Positions 43,123-52,199 are shown, counted from the stretch's first letter. The stretch: DNA of 55,752 bases from an uncultured Marivita sp. (GCA_947503115.1 CANNCS010000011.1:1-55752); one strand, 5' to 3'. The notes: a model not told the origin generated them from the letters alone. Numbers and translations are program-made.

Positions 43123-43350
43123 ATGGCACACGCAACTTACGCCCCGCAGATCGCCTATCTTGGCGGACAGTCCAACCTGTCCCCACTGGCTGTCGTCGCG
43201 CTGCGCGTTGCGGTGGCAGTCACGGTGTGGTCCGAACGCCGCCGCACGCGGCTGCATCTCAAACGTCTTGATGATCACCTGCTTCGTGACATCGGATTGG
43301 ATAGGTTGACCGCCCAAAGGGAAGCCAACCGAAAGTTCTGGCTGATGTAA
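43123..43350 (+). CDS. DUF1127 (YjiS-like) small protein
   Basis: 75 residues, start at 43123 with GAGGAG upstream. The C-terminal half RLHLKRLDDHLLRDIGLDR is the DUF1127 helix pair, found in very small proteins abundant in Alphaproteobacteria. Some members are linked to RNA metabolism or phosphate and carbon adaptation. An N-terminal hydrophobic stretch (about 20-35) may be amphipathic. It is divergent from and probably controlled by the adjacent MocR regulator, and has its own terminator. Confidence 0.85.
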   Translation: MAHATYAPQIAYLGGQSNLSPLAVVALRVAVAVTVWSERRRTRLHLKRLDDHLLRDIGLDRLTAQREANRKFWLM

Positions 43351-43374
43351 ATCCCTGCGTCAGGCAGACTTCTG

Positions 43375-43407
43375 GGGGCGCAAAGACCGGCTTTGCGTCC
43401 CTTTTTT
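43375..43407 (+). terminator. intrinsic terminator of the DUF1127 gene
   Basis: GGGGCGCAAAG and CTTTGCGTCCC pair (one mismatch) over a 5-base loop, followed by six T residues. It lies between the convergent DUF1127 and dacB genes. Confidence 0.88.
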
Positions 43408-43420
43408 CGGGCTTGTCGGA

Positions 43421-44929
43421 TCAACCGTTGTATAAAACGCCCCAACGCGCCAACAGCCGTTGCTGCAACTTGCGCGACGCTACGGCATAGGATCGGCCGC
43501 CCGGTGGATTTTCCCGTTCATCACGGCTGAGGGAATCTCGTCTTGGCAGGTCAGCCGAGAAATAGGCAAACGCCAATTCCGTGCCATCGGGCAGGTCGAT
43601 GAACCCTCCGAGACCGCTTACGAAGTTTAACGTTCCGGTCTTGGCGTGTACCTGTACGGGGTGATCGTCGATAATCTTGCGATCTTCAGTCCGCAATGGG
43701 TGCTGCTTGAGAAGGGGCTTTATTCCCATGGACTTACGCGCTGCAATCAGCGCTTTGACCATGTCACGTGCCGACACGCGGCTGTCGTCACCCAGACCCG
43801 AGTGATCTTCGAGCGCAACGGACGTCATCCCGAGCGTGTCCTTGGCCCATGCGTTCATCGCCTCAGCTGATGCAGCAAGCGATGAGATCCGCCCGGTCCT
43901 TGCAACAGTTGCTGTCAGGCCAACACATTCTGCGGTGATGTTGGTTGAGTATTTGAGCATGTCACGCAGGATCACACGCAACGGCGCGCTTTCATGTGTG
44001 AGGATGGGAACCGCTTCGCTAGGTAGGCTGTCTATCAACTCTGGCGTCTTGAGGACGATCCCGTTCGATCGCGCGAGGATCTGAAAAACCTCAGCCGCAT
44101 ATCGCGCGGGCTTTCGCACGGGTAGCCAGCGCGCGCCATTCCGACCCAACGCTCCGCGAGCCACTGTCCAGTCATCGAAAGCACCGCCGTCTTTGTAAGT
44201 GTAGACTGGGTAATTCCGCTTTTCGATCCGCATCCTTGCCGCGCGTACTTCGGGACGCAAGCTGGCCGAGCGTGCATCCATAGTCACATTGTATCCATCG
44301 CCCGCACGTTGCCATTCAAAGTGGACACGATTGAAATTCAGGTTCAGTCCGGACACTCCGGGATTGTACCCCACCTGATATGGCTGTTCGCTGTCGATGC
44401 CATTCAAAGCCGGTAGCGCGCCGCCCCAGACAAGGAAACGCCCTGTGACTTCGGTAATTCCCGCATCTTCGCGCAGACGCTTGGTGATTTTGGCAATGGC
44501 GTCGGTGTCGAGTGTCGGGTCGCCGCCGCCCGCCAGTATCAAATCGCCGTCGATCCGGCCGTTCGTCACCGGCGCGGTTGACAGTATACGAGTCTCGAAA
44601 TGATACCCCGGCCCAAGTACATCCAACGCGTAACACGCTGTCAGAGCCTTTGCGACGCTGGCAGGAGGCAAGGCGCGCAGTGGATTGTGCGATTCGAGCA
44701 CCAACCCGGTTTTGACATCGGCCACTTGCACGCTGATCTTGCCTGCAAGACCGGCCTTGTTGATCAATTCGCTGATCGTCGGCTGATAGTTCTTAAGAAT
44801 GTCCTCCGCGCGGGCTGCCGGACGCAAAGACGCCGTCGGAGCCAAGGCGGATTGTGCAAATGCCGACGGTGCGACCATGGCTGAAGCCAGACCACCCAAA
44901 GCCGCGCGACGTGAAACCTGCCGTGTCAT
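43421..44929 (-). CDS. dacB: D-alanyl-D-alanine carboxypeptidase/endopeptidase (PBP4, DacB)
   Basis: 502 residues. The N-terminus SRRAALGGLASAM with cleavage after AFA-Q resembles a Tat-type signal (two arginines) though Sec export is possible. The penicillin-binding motifs are SVAK (S91, K94), YSTN (SxN, around 330) and HAKTGT (KTG, around 435). It trims peptidoglycan side chains and cross-links in the periplasm. No ribosome binding site of note. It is convergent with DUF1127. Confidence 0.93.
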   Translation of the reverse strand: MTRQVSRRAALGGLASAMVAPSAFAQSALAPTASLRPAARAEDILKNYQPTISELINKAGLAGKISVQVADVKTGLVLESHNPLRALPPASVAKALTACYALDVLGPGYHFETRILSTAPVTNGRIDGDLILAGGGDPTLDTDAIAKITKRLREDAGITEVTGRFLVWGGALPALNGIDSEQPYQVGYNPGVSGLNLNFNRVHFEWQRAGDGYNVTMDARSASLRPEVRAARMRIEKRNYPVYTYKDGGAFDDWTVARGALGRNGARWLPVRKPARYAAEVFQILARSNGIVLKTPELIDSLPSEAVPILTHESAPLRVILRDMLKYSTNITAECVGLTATVARTGRISSLAASAEAMNAWAKDTLGMTSVALEDHSGLGDDSRVSARDMVKALIAARKSMGIKPLLKQHPLRTEDRKIIDDHPVQVHAKTGTLNFVSGLGGFIDLPDGTELAFAYFSADLPRRDSLSRDERENPPGGRSYAVASRKLQQRLLARWGVLYNG

Positions 44930-45026
44930 GTGGCGGATGTAACCTCACAGTATGGCAAGAAACAAGGACACGCTTTGGTGAGTGTTCGCGTGAGCTGAAT
45001 TTGCACCCTGGGCATCCAAAATTGAC

Positions 45027-45635
45027 TTACGAGTTATGCTGCCAAGCGCCTTTGGCCCGTAGCTCTGACGAACTGACTGGCATCATCGGCATGTTGACGA
45101 AACACCAAGCTGGAGCAATCTGATCCGCAAGGACGTGAGAGGCCCGGTCCGGCAGTCGCATATGTCGGTATTGTTGTGCGGTTCTTGAATGCAGCCCGGA
45201 TTGCCGCCAGCCGGGTCGCGCCAGAACGCCCAGTGGCACAGCGTGAACAATGTCCTGCCACCGCTGCCAACGGTGAAACTGATGCAGATTGTCCGCGCCC
45301 ATGAGCCAGACAAAGCGTACCCCGAGATACGCGGCTTTGAGAGTGTCGATGGTCTCGGCGGTATAGCTGGTTCCGATCTGCGCTTCGAAGTCGCTGACGA
45401 TCACACGCGGATCGCGCATGATCTCCTGAGCCCGCGCCATGCGCGCGGAAAGCGCGGCAGGCCCACGCACCTTCAGTGGATTGCCCGGCGAGACCAGCCA
45501 GATCACCCTATCCAACCCAAAGCGGCGCAACGCCACGCGCGTCAGATGCACGTGCCCTTCATGTGCTGGATCAAAAGACCCGCCCAGAAGACCCACACGC
45601 ATGTCAGGCCGAAGATGAAGCCTTTTGTGCGTCAA
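45027..45635 (-). CDS. nadD: nicotinate-nucleotide adenylyltransferase
   Basis: 202 residues if it starts at the TTG at 45635, two bases after the enoyl-CoA hydratase stop; an ATG at 45602 (MRVGLLGG) is the alternative. [13 protein letters not shown] is the nucleotidyltransferase motif with the HxGH catalytic pair, and [10 protein letters not shown] replaces the usual ISST-x-IR signature. It adenylates nicotinate mononucleotide in NAD synthesis. The C-terminus is slightly shorter than many NadD proteins and ends HNS. Confidence 0.9.
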   Translation of the reverse strand: MTHKRLHLRPDMRVGLLGGSFDPAHEGHVHLTRVALRRFGLDRVIWLVSPGNPLKVRGPAALSARMARAQEIMRDPRVIVSDFEAQIGTSYTAETIDTLKAAYLGVRFVWLMGADNLHQFHRWQRWQDIVHAVPLGVLARPGWRQSGLHSRTAQQYRHMRLPDRASHVLADQIAPAWCFVNMPMMPVSSSELRAKGAWQHNS

Positions 45636-45637
45636 GG

Positions 45638-46423
45638 TTACTGCGACCAGTCGGGGGGCCGTTTATCAAGAAACGCCGCGATCCCTTCTTCGGTGTCGCG
45701 GTAGAGCATGTTCTCGACCATCACCTGTCCGGTATAGGCGTATGCATCCTCAAGACCCATCTGGGCCTGTTCGTAAAACGCCTGTTTTCCGATCTTAACG
45801 GCTGCACCCAGCTTGCTGGCAACCATGTCCGCCATCGCTTGTGCAGCATCGTCCAGTTCGCCAACAGGGACGACCTTGTTCACCAGTCCCAACGCTTCGG
45901 CGCGGTGGGCATCGATGAACTGGCCCGTCACCAGCATTTCGAATGCCTGCTTGCGTGGGATGTTGCGGGACAGCGCCACCATCGGTGTCGAACAAAACAG
46001 CCCGATATTCACACCATTGACCCCGAACCGCGTGCCCTCGGCCGCGACAGCCATATCGCAGGACGCAACCAGTTGGCACCCGGCCGCAGTGGCGATTCCA
46101 TGCACCTGTGCGATTACTGGCTGCGGCAACCGTTGCACACCTGTCATAACGCGGGCGCAGCGGTCGAACAGATCCTTGAAATAGGCTTTTCCGCCGTCCT
46201 CGGCCTGCCGCCCAGCCGTCATCTGCTTAAGGTCATGCCCCGCGCAGAACGCCTTGCCTGCACCTGAGATCACGACAACCCGTACGGACGTGTCGTTGTG
46301 CAGCGCGTCAATCTGTTCTTGCAAGGCGGCCAGCATTTCATCCGACAGCGCGTTCAGGCGTTCCGGCGCGTTCAGGTGTAAATGGCAAACCGCGTCCGTG
46401 TCGCGACGTTCCAGGATTTTCAT
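45638..46423 (-). CDS. enoyl-CoA hydratase/isomerase family protein
   Basis: 261 residues with a strong GGGAGGAC. Crotonase fold: the oxyanion-hole segment [16 protein letters not shown] and the second loop [17 protein letters not shown]. The residue pair of true hydratases (two glutamates) is not clear in these loops, which suggests a dehydratase-unrelated member such as ECHDC3-like proteins rather than a beta-oxidation hydratase. It probably shares a transcript with nadD. Confidence 0.88.
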   Translation of the reverse strand: MKILERRDTDAVCHLHLNAPERLNALSDEMLAALQEQIDALHNDTSVRVVVISGAGKAFCAGHDLKQMTAGRQAEDGGKAYFKDLFDRCARVMTGVQRLPQPVIAQVHGIATAAGCQLVASCDMAVAAEGTRFGVNGVNIGLFCSTPMVALSRNIPRKQAFEMLVTGQFIDAHRAEALGLVNKVVPVGELDDAAQAMADMVASKLGAAVKIGKQAFYEQAQMGLEDAYAYTGQVMVENMLYRDTEEGIAAFLDKRPPDWSQ

Positions 46424-46479
46424 CTTGTCCTCCCAATAACTTGGCGCAACTCTATCGGTTCAGGGCAGAGGAGGAAAGC

Positions 46480-46905
46480 ATGGCGCTCAAAGTTCCGGCA
46501 GATGAAATGGAAGCGTTCTTGGATGAGGTGTTTCCGCAGGTCAAAGGCATGTTCGGGATCGATCATCTGGACGAAGACCTTTTGGTGATGCGTCTACATG
46601 CGAATGAGCAACACCTGCGCCCAGGTGGCACCGTGTCCGGTCCCGCGATGTTCAGCCTTGCCGATGTGGCCGCCTATGTCGCCACCATGTCGCGCATCGG
46701 GAAAGAAGCTCTGGCGGTCACCACAAATTGCTCTATCGACTTCATGCGTAAACCCGTGTCTGGGGCCGACGTGATCGCCCATGCCAAGGTGTTGAAGATG
46801 GGGCGCGCGCTTAGCGTGACTGACGTTCTGCTGTTTTCCGACGGACAGACCGAGCCTGTTGCGCGTGCCACGCTAACTTATTCGATCCCGCCAAACCGCG
46901 CTTGA
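46480..46905 (+). CDS. PaaI-family hotdog thioesterase
   Basis: 141 residues from the ATG at 46480 (GAGGAGG upstream). The hotdog signature GGTVSGPAMFSLADVAAYVA carries the conserved glycine and catalytic acidic residue; NCSIDFMRKPVSG follows. It hydrolyses acyl-CoA or aryl-CoA thioesters in the cytoplasm. It is divergent from the enoyl-CoA hydratase gene by 56 bp, so both may respond to the same acyl-CoA metabolism. Confidence 0.88.
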   Translation: MALKVPADEMEAFLDEVFPQVKGMFGIDHLDEDLLVMRLHANEQHLRPGGTVSGPAMFSLADVAAYVATMSRIGKEALAVTTNCSIDFMRKPVSGADVIAHAKVLKMGRALSVTDVLLFSDGQTEPVARATLTYSIPPNRA

Positions 46906-46910
46906 GCGAT

Positions 46911-47336
46911 TTAATCGCGCATGTGCCGTGCCCGTGCGCCGCGTTCGATTGCGGCAGCGTGCAGGCGGTCGAGCGCCAGTTCGTAACGGATCTCTTCGAG
47001 CAGCCGCAATTCGGCTTCGCGCAGGGTTCCGTCGGCTGCGGCGACATCGCAGGCCAGCGCATAGGCGGTTTCGAAAAGCCGTTCGGGCAGGTTGTCTCGG
47101 ATCAACCCGAACAACGCATCCAATCCATCTTCCTGTTCAAAAAGATCAAACACAAGCGCCGACATGTCCGGGATTCGGGCTTCGTCATATTCGGCAAAGA
47201 TCGGCAGGTTGTTCACTGCCGACTGGATTTTGACCAGTTCTGCGGTTCGGATGCTTTCATCGGACGCTGAAACCGCAATCATGAGCGCAACAAGGCAGTC
47301 TTGCGAGCTAAGGGGGTGTGGATCGATATCTGACAC
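46911..47336 (-). CDS. TerB-like (tellurite resistance family) protein
   Basis: 141 residues from a GTG at 47336. All-helical TerB-type domain with paired acidic motifs (SASDESIRTAEL and DVAAADGTLREAE) that bind divalent metal in the family. Stand-alone TerB-like proteins in Alphaproteobacteria have no proven link to tellurite; no other ter genes are near. It is convergent with the thioesterase by five bases. Confidence 0.8.
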   Translation of the reverse strand: MSDIDPHPLSSQDCLVALMIAVSASDESIRTAELVKIQSAVNNLPIFAEYDEARIPDMSALVFDLFEQEDGLDALFGLIRDNLPERLFETAYALACDVAAADGTLREAELRLLEEIRYELALDRLHAAAIERGARARHMRD

Positions 47337-47461
47337 GGGTATCGCTTTCTAGAATGAGTGTTTGCCATCCAACTTATTGACCCGCCCGCGCCCCCGCAAT
47401 AGGGAGTGCCTCTTGAACGACCGTACAATTCCGTGCGGCGACCTTCCGGAGTAAAAGAGCA

Positions 47462-49039
47462 ATGTCCGATATGCGCGAAGCTGCAATGACCTCAAAGGCC
47501 TGGCCCTTTGAAGAGGCGCGCCGGCTGCTCAAACGGTACGACAAGAAGCCGCCGGAAAAGGGCTATGTGCTGTTTGAAACAGGCTACGGACCGTCCGGGC
47601 TACCGCACATCGGCACGTTTGGCGAGGTCGCACGCACCACGATGATCCAGCGCGCGTTCGAGGTAATCTCGGACATCCCGACCAAGCTTATCTGCTTTTC
47701 GGATGATCTTGACGGAATGCGCAAAGTACCGGGCAACGTACCCAATCCCGAGATGCTGCACGAACACCTGCAACGTCCGCTGACCGATGTGCCAGATCCG
47801 TTCGGCACGCATGACAGCTTTGGCGCGCACAACAACGCAATGCTGAATCGATTCCTCGACACCTTTGGGTTCGAGTATGAATTTATCTCGTCGACCGAGT
47901 TCTACCGCTCGGGCAAGTTCGACGAGGTGCTTCTGCGCGCTGCCGAAAAGTATGACGCGGTGATGGAGGTCATGCTCAAGTCGCTGCGCGACGAACGGCG
48001 CGAGACCTATTCGATCTTTCTGCCGATCCACCCTGACACGGGTCGTGTGCTTTATGTTCCGATGAAGGACGTCGATGCGGCTAAGGGCGAGATCACTTTT
48101 GACGACGAAACTGGGCGCGAGATCACGCTGCCGGTGACTGGTGGTAACGTCAAACTCCAGTGGAAGCCCGATTTCGGCGCGCGCTGGGCGGCGTTGGATG
48201 TCGACTTTGAAATGTACGGTAAGGATCACAGCACCAACACGCCGATCTATGACCGCATCTGCGAAATCCTTGGCGGCAAAAAGCCCGAGCATTTCACCTA
48301 CGAGCTGTTTCTTGATGCGAATGGCCAGAAAATTTCAAAGACCACCGGCAATGGTGTCTCTATTGACGAATGGCTGACCTATGCCAGCACGGAATCGCTG
48401 TCTTATTTCATGTATCTCAAGCCCAAGACGGCCAAGCGGATGCACTTTGACGTGATCCCCAAGGCGGTGGACGAATACCACCAACAGCTGCGCGCCTACC
48501 GGACGCAGGACGCGACCCAGCAGGCCAACAATCCGGTTTGGCACATCCATTCCGGCAATGTGCCCGAGTCGCGCATGGTTGTGCCGTTCTCAATGCTGCT
48601 GAACCTCGCTTCTGCCGCCGGGGCCGAGGACAAGGACACAATGTGGGCCTTCATCAAGCGCTACGCGCCTGACGCGTCGCCCGACACCCACGCGGACCTG
48701 GATCAGGCAGCGGGCTTTGCTGTTCGCTACTACGAAGACTTCGTGAAACCCAACAAGACCTTCCGTGCGCCCGATGAAAAAGAGCGTGCCGCGATGGAAG
48801 ATCTGGCAGCCCGGCTTGAGGCGCATGACGGTCCGAGTGACGACGAAACACTGCAGACCATCATCTTTGCGGTTGGCAAAGACCACGGGTTTGATCCGCT
48901 GCGTGACTGGTTCAAGGCGCTTTACGAGGTGCTTTTGGGGCAATCCCAGGGGCCGCGCTTTGGCGGATTTGTGGCCCTCTACGGTGTCAATGAATCGGTT
49001 GCACTGATCCGTAAGGGGCTGGCCGGAGAACTCGCATAA
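47462..49039 (+). CDS. lysS: lysyl-tRNA synthetase, class I
   Basis: 525 residues. The class I HIGH motif is PHIGTFGE (H49) and the KMSKS motif is KISKTTG (around 289-295), so this is the archaeal-type LysRS found in Alphaproteobacteria instead of the class II enzyme. It charges tRNA-Lys. The length fits the family and no second lysS is seen here. Confidence 0.95.
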   Translation: MSDMREAAMTSKAWPFEEARRLLKRYDKKPPEKGYVLFETGYGPSGLPHIGTFGEVARTTMIQRAFEVISDIPTKLICFSDDLDGMRKVPGNVPNPEMLHEHLQRPLTDVPDPFGTHDSFGAHNNAMLNRFLDTFGFEYEFISSTEFYRSGKFDEVLLRAAEKYDAVMEVMLKSLRDERRETYSIFLPIHPDTGRVLYVPMKDVDAAKGEITFDDETGREITLPVTGGNVKLQWKPDFGARWAALDVDFEMYGKDHSTNTPIYDRICEILGGKKPEHFTYELFLDANGQKISKTTGNGVSIDEWLTYASTESLSYFMYLKPKTAKRMHFDVIPKAVDEYHQQLRAYRTQDATQQANNPVWHIHSGNVPESRMVVPFSMLLNLASAAGAEDKDTMWAFIKRYAPDASPDTHADLDQAAGFAVRYYEDFVKPNKTFRAPDEKERAAMEDLAARLEAHDGPSDDETLQTIIFAVGKDHGFDPLRDWFKALYEVLLGQSQGPRFGGFVALYGVNESVALIRKGLAGELA

Positions 49040-49074
49040 GTCGGGCTTTTTGCCTGACGCGTGAAACGCGCTAT

Positions 49075-49094
49075 CTTTCGTTTAGCAACGAAAG
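49075..49094 (+). promoter_or_regulatory. hairpin partly covering the DUF4864 ribosome binding site
   Basis: CTTTCGTT (49075-49082) and AACGAAAG (49087-49094) form a perfect 8-bp stem with a 4-base loop. The AAAGG ribosome binding site (49091-49095) lies mostly in the 3' arm, seven bases before the ATG at 49103. It may limit initiation, or it may only be a leftover lysS 3' stem. Confidence 0.5.
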
Positions 49095-49102
49095 GTGACC
49101 CC

Positions 49103-49519
49103 ATGAGCAAACTCATCACCGGACTGGCCCTTGCCGTCTCGATGACAGGCTCTCTTTGGGCGCAGGATGTTCTTGCGCCCGAACCCGGCATCGAAAGCAC
49201 CATCCAAGGTCAGATAGACGCCTTCCTTCAGGACGATTTCGGCTCTGCTTTCACCTTTGCCGCCCCGAACATCCGAAACATGTTCCGTACGCCGGAGAAT
49301 TTCGGGACGATGGTGCAGCAGGGCTATCCCATGGTCTGGCGCCCCGAAAGCGTCACCTTCGGGGATCTGCGGTCCATTTCGGGTGGGTTGTACCAGACGG
49401 TGATTCTCACGGATGCGGCGGGCAACCTACATTACCTCGACTACAGGATGCTTATGATCGACGGGCAGTGGCGCATCGCCGGAGTGCAGATCCTGCAAGC
49501 TCCTGAATTTTCTGCTTAG
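49103..49519 (+). CDS. DUF4864 exported protein
   Basis: 138 residues from the ATG at 49103. A signal peptide of about 20 residues ends at LWA-QD. The mature part (QIDAFLQDDFGSAFTFAAPNIRNMF, FGTMVQQGYPMVWRP, YLDYRMLMIDGQWRIAGVQIL) has the SnoaL/NTF2-like pattern of DUF4864. It is probably periplasmic, with no known activity. It follows lysS by 63 bp and its ribosome binding site is partly in a hairpin. Confidence 0.85.
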   Translation: MSKLITGLALAVSMTGSLWAQDVLAPEPGIESTIQGQIDAFLQDDFGSAFTFAAPNIRNMFRTPENFGTMVQQGYPMVWRPESVTFGDLRSISGGLYQTVILTDAAGNLHYLDYRMLMIDGQWRIAGVQILQAPEFSA

Positions 49520-49552
49520 GGGCGCGGTCCGTCGACGGAACGCTGCGATGCG

Positions 49553-50044
49553 TCACCGCATCGCCTCAACAATGTCGTCGGTGTTCAGAACATATGCCTT
49601 GCCGAAGCCGCCATTCAGATGCGCGCTCAACGCAGTGAACCGCACCAGCGCGAAATCTGCAAATCCAATATAGAGCTTGGCTTTTGGCTGTTTCGACAGG
49701 AACGCTTCGGCCAAGGGCGCGTGGCCGGCCTCTCCATGGCGCACGAAATCGGCGGTAGCCCGCAAACTTAGACGTGGGTGAGTCAACGGGTCACCTTTGC
49801 CCTCTGGCTCCCCGATCAACAGCGCACAAAGAGAGTTATGCTGCAGTGCGGCGCTGTGGTGGCTCAGATCCGACATCAAGCTCAACAGAGCGCCATTCGG
49901 TCCTGAAACCAGTGCGACCCGGCTGATCATTGGCGTGCCGTCCGCCTTGTCGGTATACGCCAAACCCGCGAACCGAGCGTTGTGGATCAGGTCGCGAACC
50001 AGTGCGCGCGCCTCGTTATCGGTCGGGCGAATGGGTGATTTCAT
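49553..50044 (-). CDS. HugZ-like / pyridoxamine 5'-phosphate oxidase family protein
   Basis: 163 residues from the ATG at 50044 with AGGATC upstream. The split-barrel FMN fold is recognisable from SRVALVSGPNGALLSLMSDLSHHSAAL and LLIGEPEGKGDPLTHPRLSL, a pattern close to the N-terminal half of HugZ haem oxygenases. The C-terminal haem-binding domain of full HugZ is absent, so haem cleavage should not be assumed. Confidence 0.85.
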   Translation of the reverse strand: MKSPIRPTDNEARALVRDLIHNARFAGLAYTDKADGTPMISRVALVSGPNGALLSLMSDLSHHSAALQHNSLCALLIGEPEGKGDPLTHPRLSLRATADFVRHGEAGHAPLAEAFLSKQPKAKLYIGFADFALVRFTALSAHLNGGFGKAYVLNTDDIVEAMR

Positions 50045-50139
50045 GTAACTGATCCTACCATCTTGACGGGGTGTGGCAATTTTGATGCTGCACCTGCACA
50101 ATAACTCTGTACCCTTTGGCCGAATCGAAGGAACAGCTC

Positions 50140-50781
50140 ATGCCCGGCCACGTCATCACAGTTGCGCAGCAAAAAGGCGGCTCTGGCAAGACCACAGTAT
50201 CTGCCAATCTCGCTATCGGCTTTATGCGCCAAGGAAAGCGCGTGGCGCTTGTGGACATTGATCCACAGGGCAGCTTGGGGCGCTGGTTCATGACCCGTCT
50301 CGAAACCGAATCCGGGCCCGTGGACGCGCTTGAGTTCGCGACATCTTCGGCATGGGGTATCACCTATGAGGTGCGCAAGCTGTCGGAAAACCATGACATC
50401 GTCATCATCGATACTCCCCCTAAGGCGGACAGCGATCTGCGCCCGGCCTTGCGCGTGGCGGATCTTGTGGTCGTTCCGGTTAGCGTCAGTCATGTGGACC
50501 TCTGGGCAACCGAGGGTGTGCTAGATCTCGCCCGGCGCGAGGATAAGGAAGCGATGATCGTTCTCAACCGGGCGCGTCACAACACCCGCCTTGGCGCCGA
50601 AGTGGCCGAAGCTGCGGAAAAGCTGATGGCACGAATTGCCGATGCAACGCTGGCCAACCGCGTGATCTATGCCGAAGCGCTGGGTCATGGGCGGGGGGCC
50701 GCCGAAGGCCGCAAGACACCGGCACAGGCCGAAGTCGACGCACTTACCTCAGAGGTGGCACAGGTGCTGTCAAACGGGTAA
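50140..50781 (+). CDS. ParA-family ATPase (orphan)
   Basis: 213 residues from the ATG at 50140 (AAGGAA upstream). The deviant Walker A is KGGSGKTT (12-19) with both lysines, and VDIDPQGSLGRW and IIDTPPKADSDL are the switch and Walker B motifs. ParA-type ATPases position DNA, proteins or organelles on the nucleoid. No ParB or parS is visible; instead a 281-residue gene of unknown function follows in 30 bp, then twin palindromes. It is thus an orphan ParA whose cargo is unknown. Confidence 0.88.
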   Translation: MPGHVITVAQQKGGSGKTTVSANLAIGFMRQGKRVALVDIDPQGSLGRWFMTRLETESGPVDALEFATSSAWGITYEVRKLSENHDIVIIDTPPKADSDLRPALRVADLVVVPVSVSHVDLWATEGVLDLARREDKEAMIVLNRARHNTRLGAEVAEAAEKLMARIADATLANRVIYAEALGHGRGAAEGRKTPAQAEVDALTSEVAQVLSNG

Positions 50782-50811
50782 GGCAGGGCACCCGATCAAG
50801 GAGCCTGCACA

Positions 50812-51657
50812 ATGACTGACCTCGACGCCCTGAAAGCCGTGATCCGTGCCGACAGTGCCGCGCGCGGGCAGACCGTGTCGAAACTGGGTTATTTCTGCGC
50901 ACCATTTCGCCCCACATCCGGCCCGTTCTCGGATAAGGTGATCAAGGTCTATCGGGGCTTGCGCGATCAGGCCGCTCTCGACCGGCTGGCTCAGTGTCAC
51001 GACGATTACGTGGCGGCGCTGAACACAGCCGGGGTTGCCTTGCCGGACACGGAATTTCACCTGCTCGACATAGACGGCTCCCGCATTCCAGTGATCGTGC
51101 AAGAGGCACTGCCCTCGGACAGTATGATGCGCCCGCAGATGCAGAGCGCCAGCGTCGATGAAACACTTCAGATGATGGAAGCGGCAGGCGACGTGATCGC
51201 CACCTTCTGGAACAATGCCGACCAGTTCGACACCCGCATTGGCTTTCACCCGTCGATCCGCAATTTCGCCTATCTCGACGGCCGTGCGCTGTTCTTTGAC
51301 ACCTTCCCGCCACTGATCCACTACAACCGCGAGGAAATGGGCAAGATGCTGCTCTTGTTTTCGGACAAGGCGCTGATGCGCTGGGTTGGGCCTTTTCTGC
51401 AGGCCAAGGTGACGGGCATACAGGACGAATGGTATTCGGCTCCGGAAACGTTGGTGGGCTTGGTTGGGTCGGCCTGCCGCCTGCGCCCAGACGATGCCGA
51501 AGCCTATCTCGACTGGGGTCGTGATTTCACCCAGCGGCGCATGCCCCGGTGGGCGGACGAGGCGTTGCCGCATTTGCAGGAACCGCCGCGCCTTCCGGGG
51601 TATTGGACTGGGTTCCGCAAACTTCTGGGCCTTCAGGGCGAACCCAACGTGTCCTAA
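50812..51657 (+). CDS. unknown protein in an operon with the ParA ATPase
   Basis: 281 residues with AAGGAG eight bases before the ATG, 30 bp after the ParA stop. It is soluble, with many aromatic residues: FHLLDIDGSRIPVIVQEALP, IGFHPSIRNFAYLDGRALFFDTFPP and LMRWVGPFLQAK. The strand-turn DGRALFFDTFPP following a helix looks like the catalytic segment of aminoglycoside-phosphotransferase or kinase-like folds, which would make it a distant kinase-like protein (DUF6206-like is possible). That is by eye only. Its pairing with ParA suggests it may be the ATPase's partner or cargo. Confidence 0.6.
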   Translation: MTDLDALKAVIRADSAARGQTVSKLGYFCAPFRPTSGPFSDKVIKVYRGLRDQAALDRLAQCHDDYVAALNTAGVALPDTEFHLLDIDGSRIPVIVQEALPSDSMMRPQMQSASVDETLQMMEAAGDVIATFWNNADQFDTRIGFHPSIRNFAYLDGRALFFDTFPPLIHYNREEMGKMLLLFSDKALMRWVGPFLQAKVTGIQDEWYSAPETLVGLVGSACRLRPDDAEAYLDWGRDFTQRRMPRWADEALPHLQEPPRLPGYWTGFRKLLGLQGEPNVS

Positions 51658-51690
51658 GTTTGCAAACTTGGCTGGTGGGTTTGCAAACTT
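51656..51690. promoter_or_regulatory. twin GTTTGCAAAC palindromes, 21 bp apart
   Basis: AAGTTTGCAAACTT (51656-51669) is a perfect 14-bp palindrome; a second GTTTGCAAAC with a trailing TT lies at 51679-51690. Centres are 21 bp apart, two helical turns. A half-site GCAAACTT lies at 51617-51624 inside the upstream gene. They overlap the stop of the ParA-partner gene and sit 80 bp before the UspA start. An operator for the UspA-hemerythrin pair or a centromere-like site for ParA are both possible. Confidence 0.65.
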
Positions 51691-51770
51691 CAACGGCCAT
51701 GATGCGGATCAAGGAACGGCACCCAAAACGACCCTAGACTGCCCCCATCCTGAAGTAAGGGAGGGGATCC

Positions 51771-52178
51771 ATGTATTCGAACATTCTCGTACCTATCGCA
51801 CTCGACAATGAAGACGACCGCACACCGCAGGCCTTGGAGATTGCCAAGACGCTTGCGGCCGACGGTGCCACGATTACGCTGCTGCATGTGGTTGAAGCCG
51901 TGCCAAGCTACGCCATCAGCTATATTTCGGCAGAAATTTTGAACGCCACACGCACCGGGATCGAAACCGAAATGGCCCGTCTCGCATCCGAGATCGGCGC
52001 CAATTCCGTGGTGATCGACGGTCACTCGGGGCGGTCCATCCTCGACTATGCCGAGGAACAGGGAACCGATCTGGTCGTCATCGCTTCGCATCGGCCCGGC
52101 ATGCAGACACTGCTGTTGGGGTCCACGGCAACGCATGTGGTGCGCCATGCAAATTGCTCGGTTCATGTTCTGCGCTGA
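51771..52178 (+). CDS. universal stress protein, UspA family
   Basis: 135 residues. MYSNILVPIALDNED opens the fold; LGSTATHVVRHANCSVHVLR carries the C-terminal ATP-type motif with G-S-T, where the usual G-x2-G-x9-G is partly degenerate, so nucleotide binding is uncertain. A GGGAGG precedes the ATG. It lies between the twin palindromes and the hemerythrin gene, 51 bp away, which suggests a joint stress operon. Confidence 0.92.
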   Translation: MYSNILVPIALDNEDDRTPQALEIAKTLAADGATITLLHVVEAVPSYAISYISAEILNATRTGIETEMARLASEIGANSVVIDGHSGRSILDYAEEQGTDLVVIASHRPGMQTLLLGSTATHVVRHANCSVHVLR

Positions 52179-52199
52179 TTGACATTCCCGGCGCGCGGA

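Noticed and set aside
51656-51690. Calling the palindromes a classical parS site
   Set aside because: The chromosomal parS consensus (TGTTTCACGTGAAACA) is different and no ParB is encoded here; only a non-canonical site could be argued.
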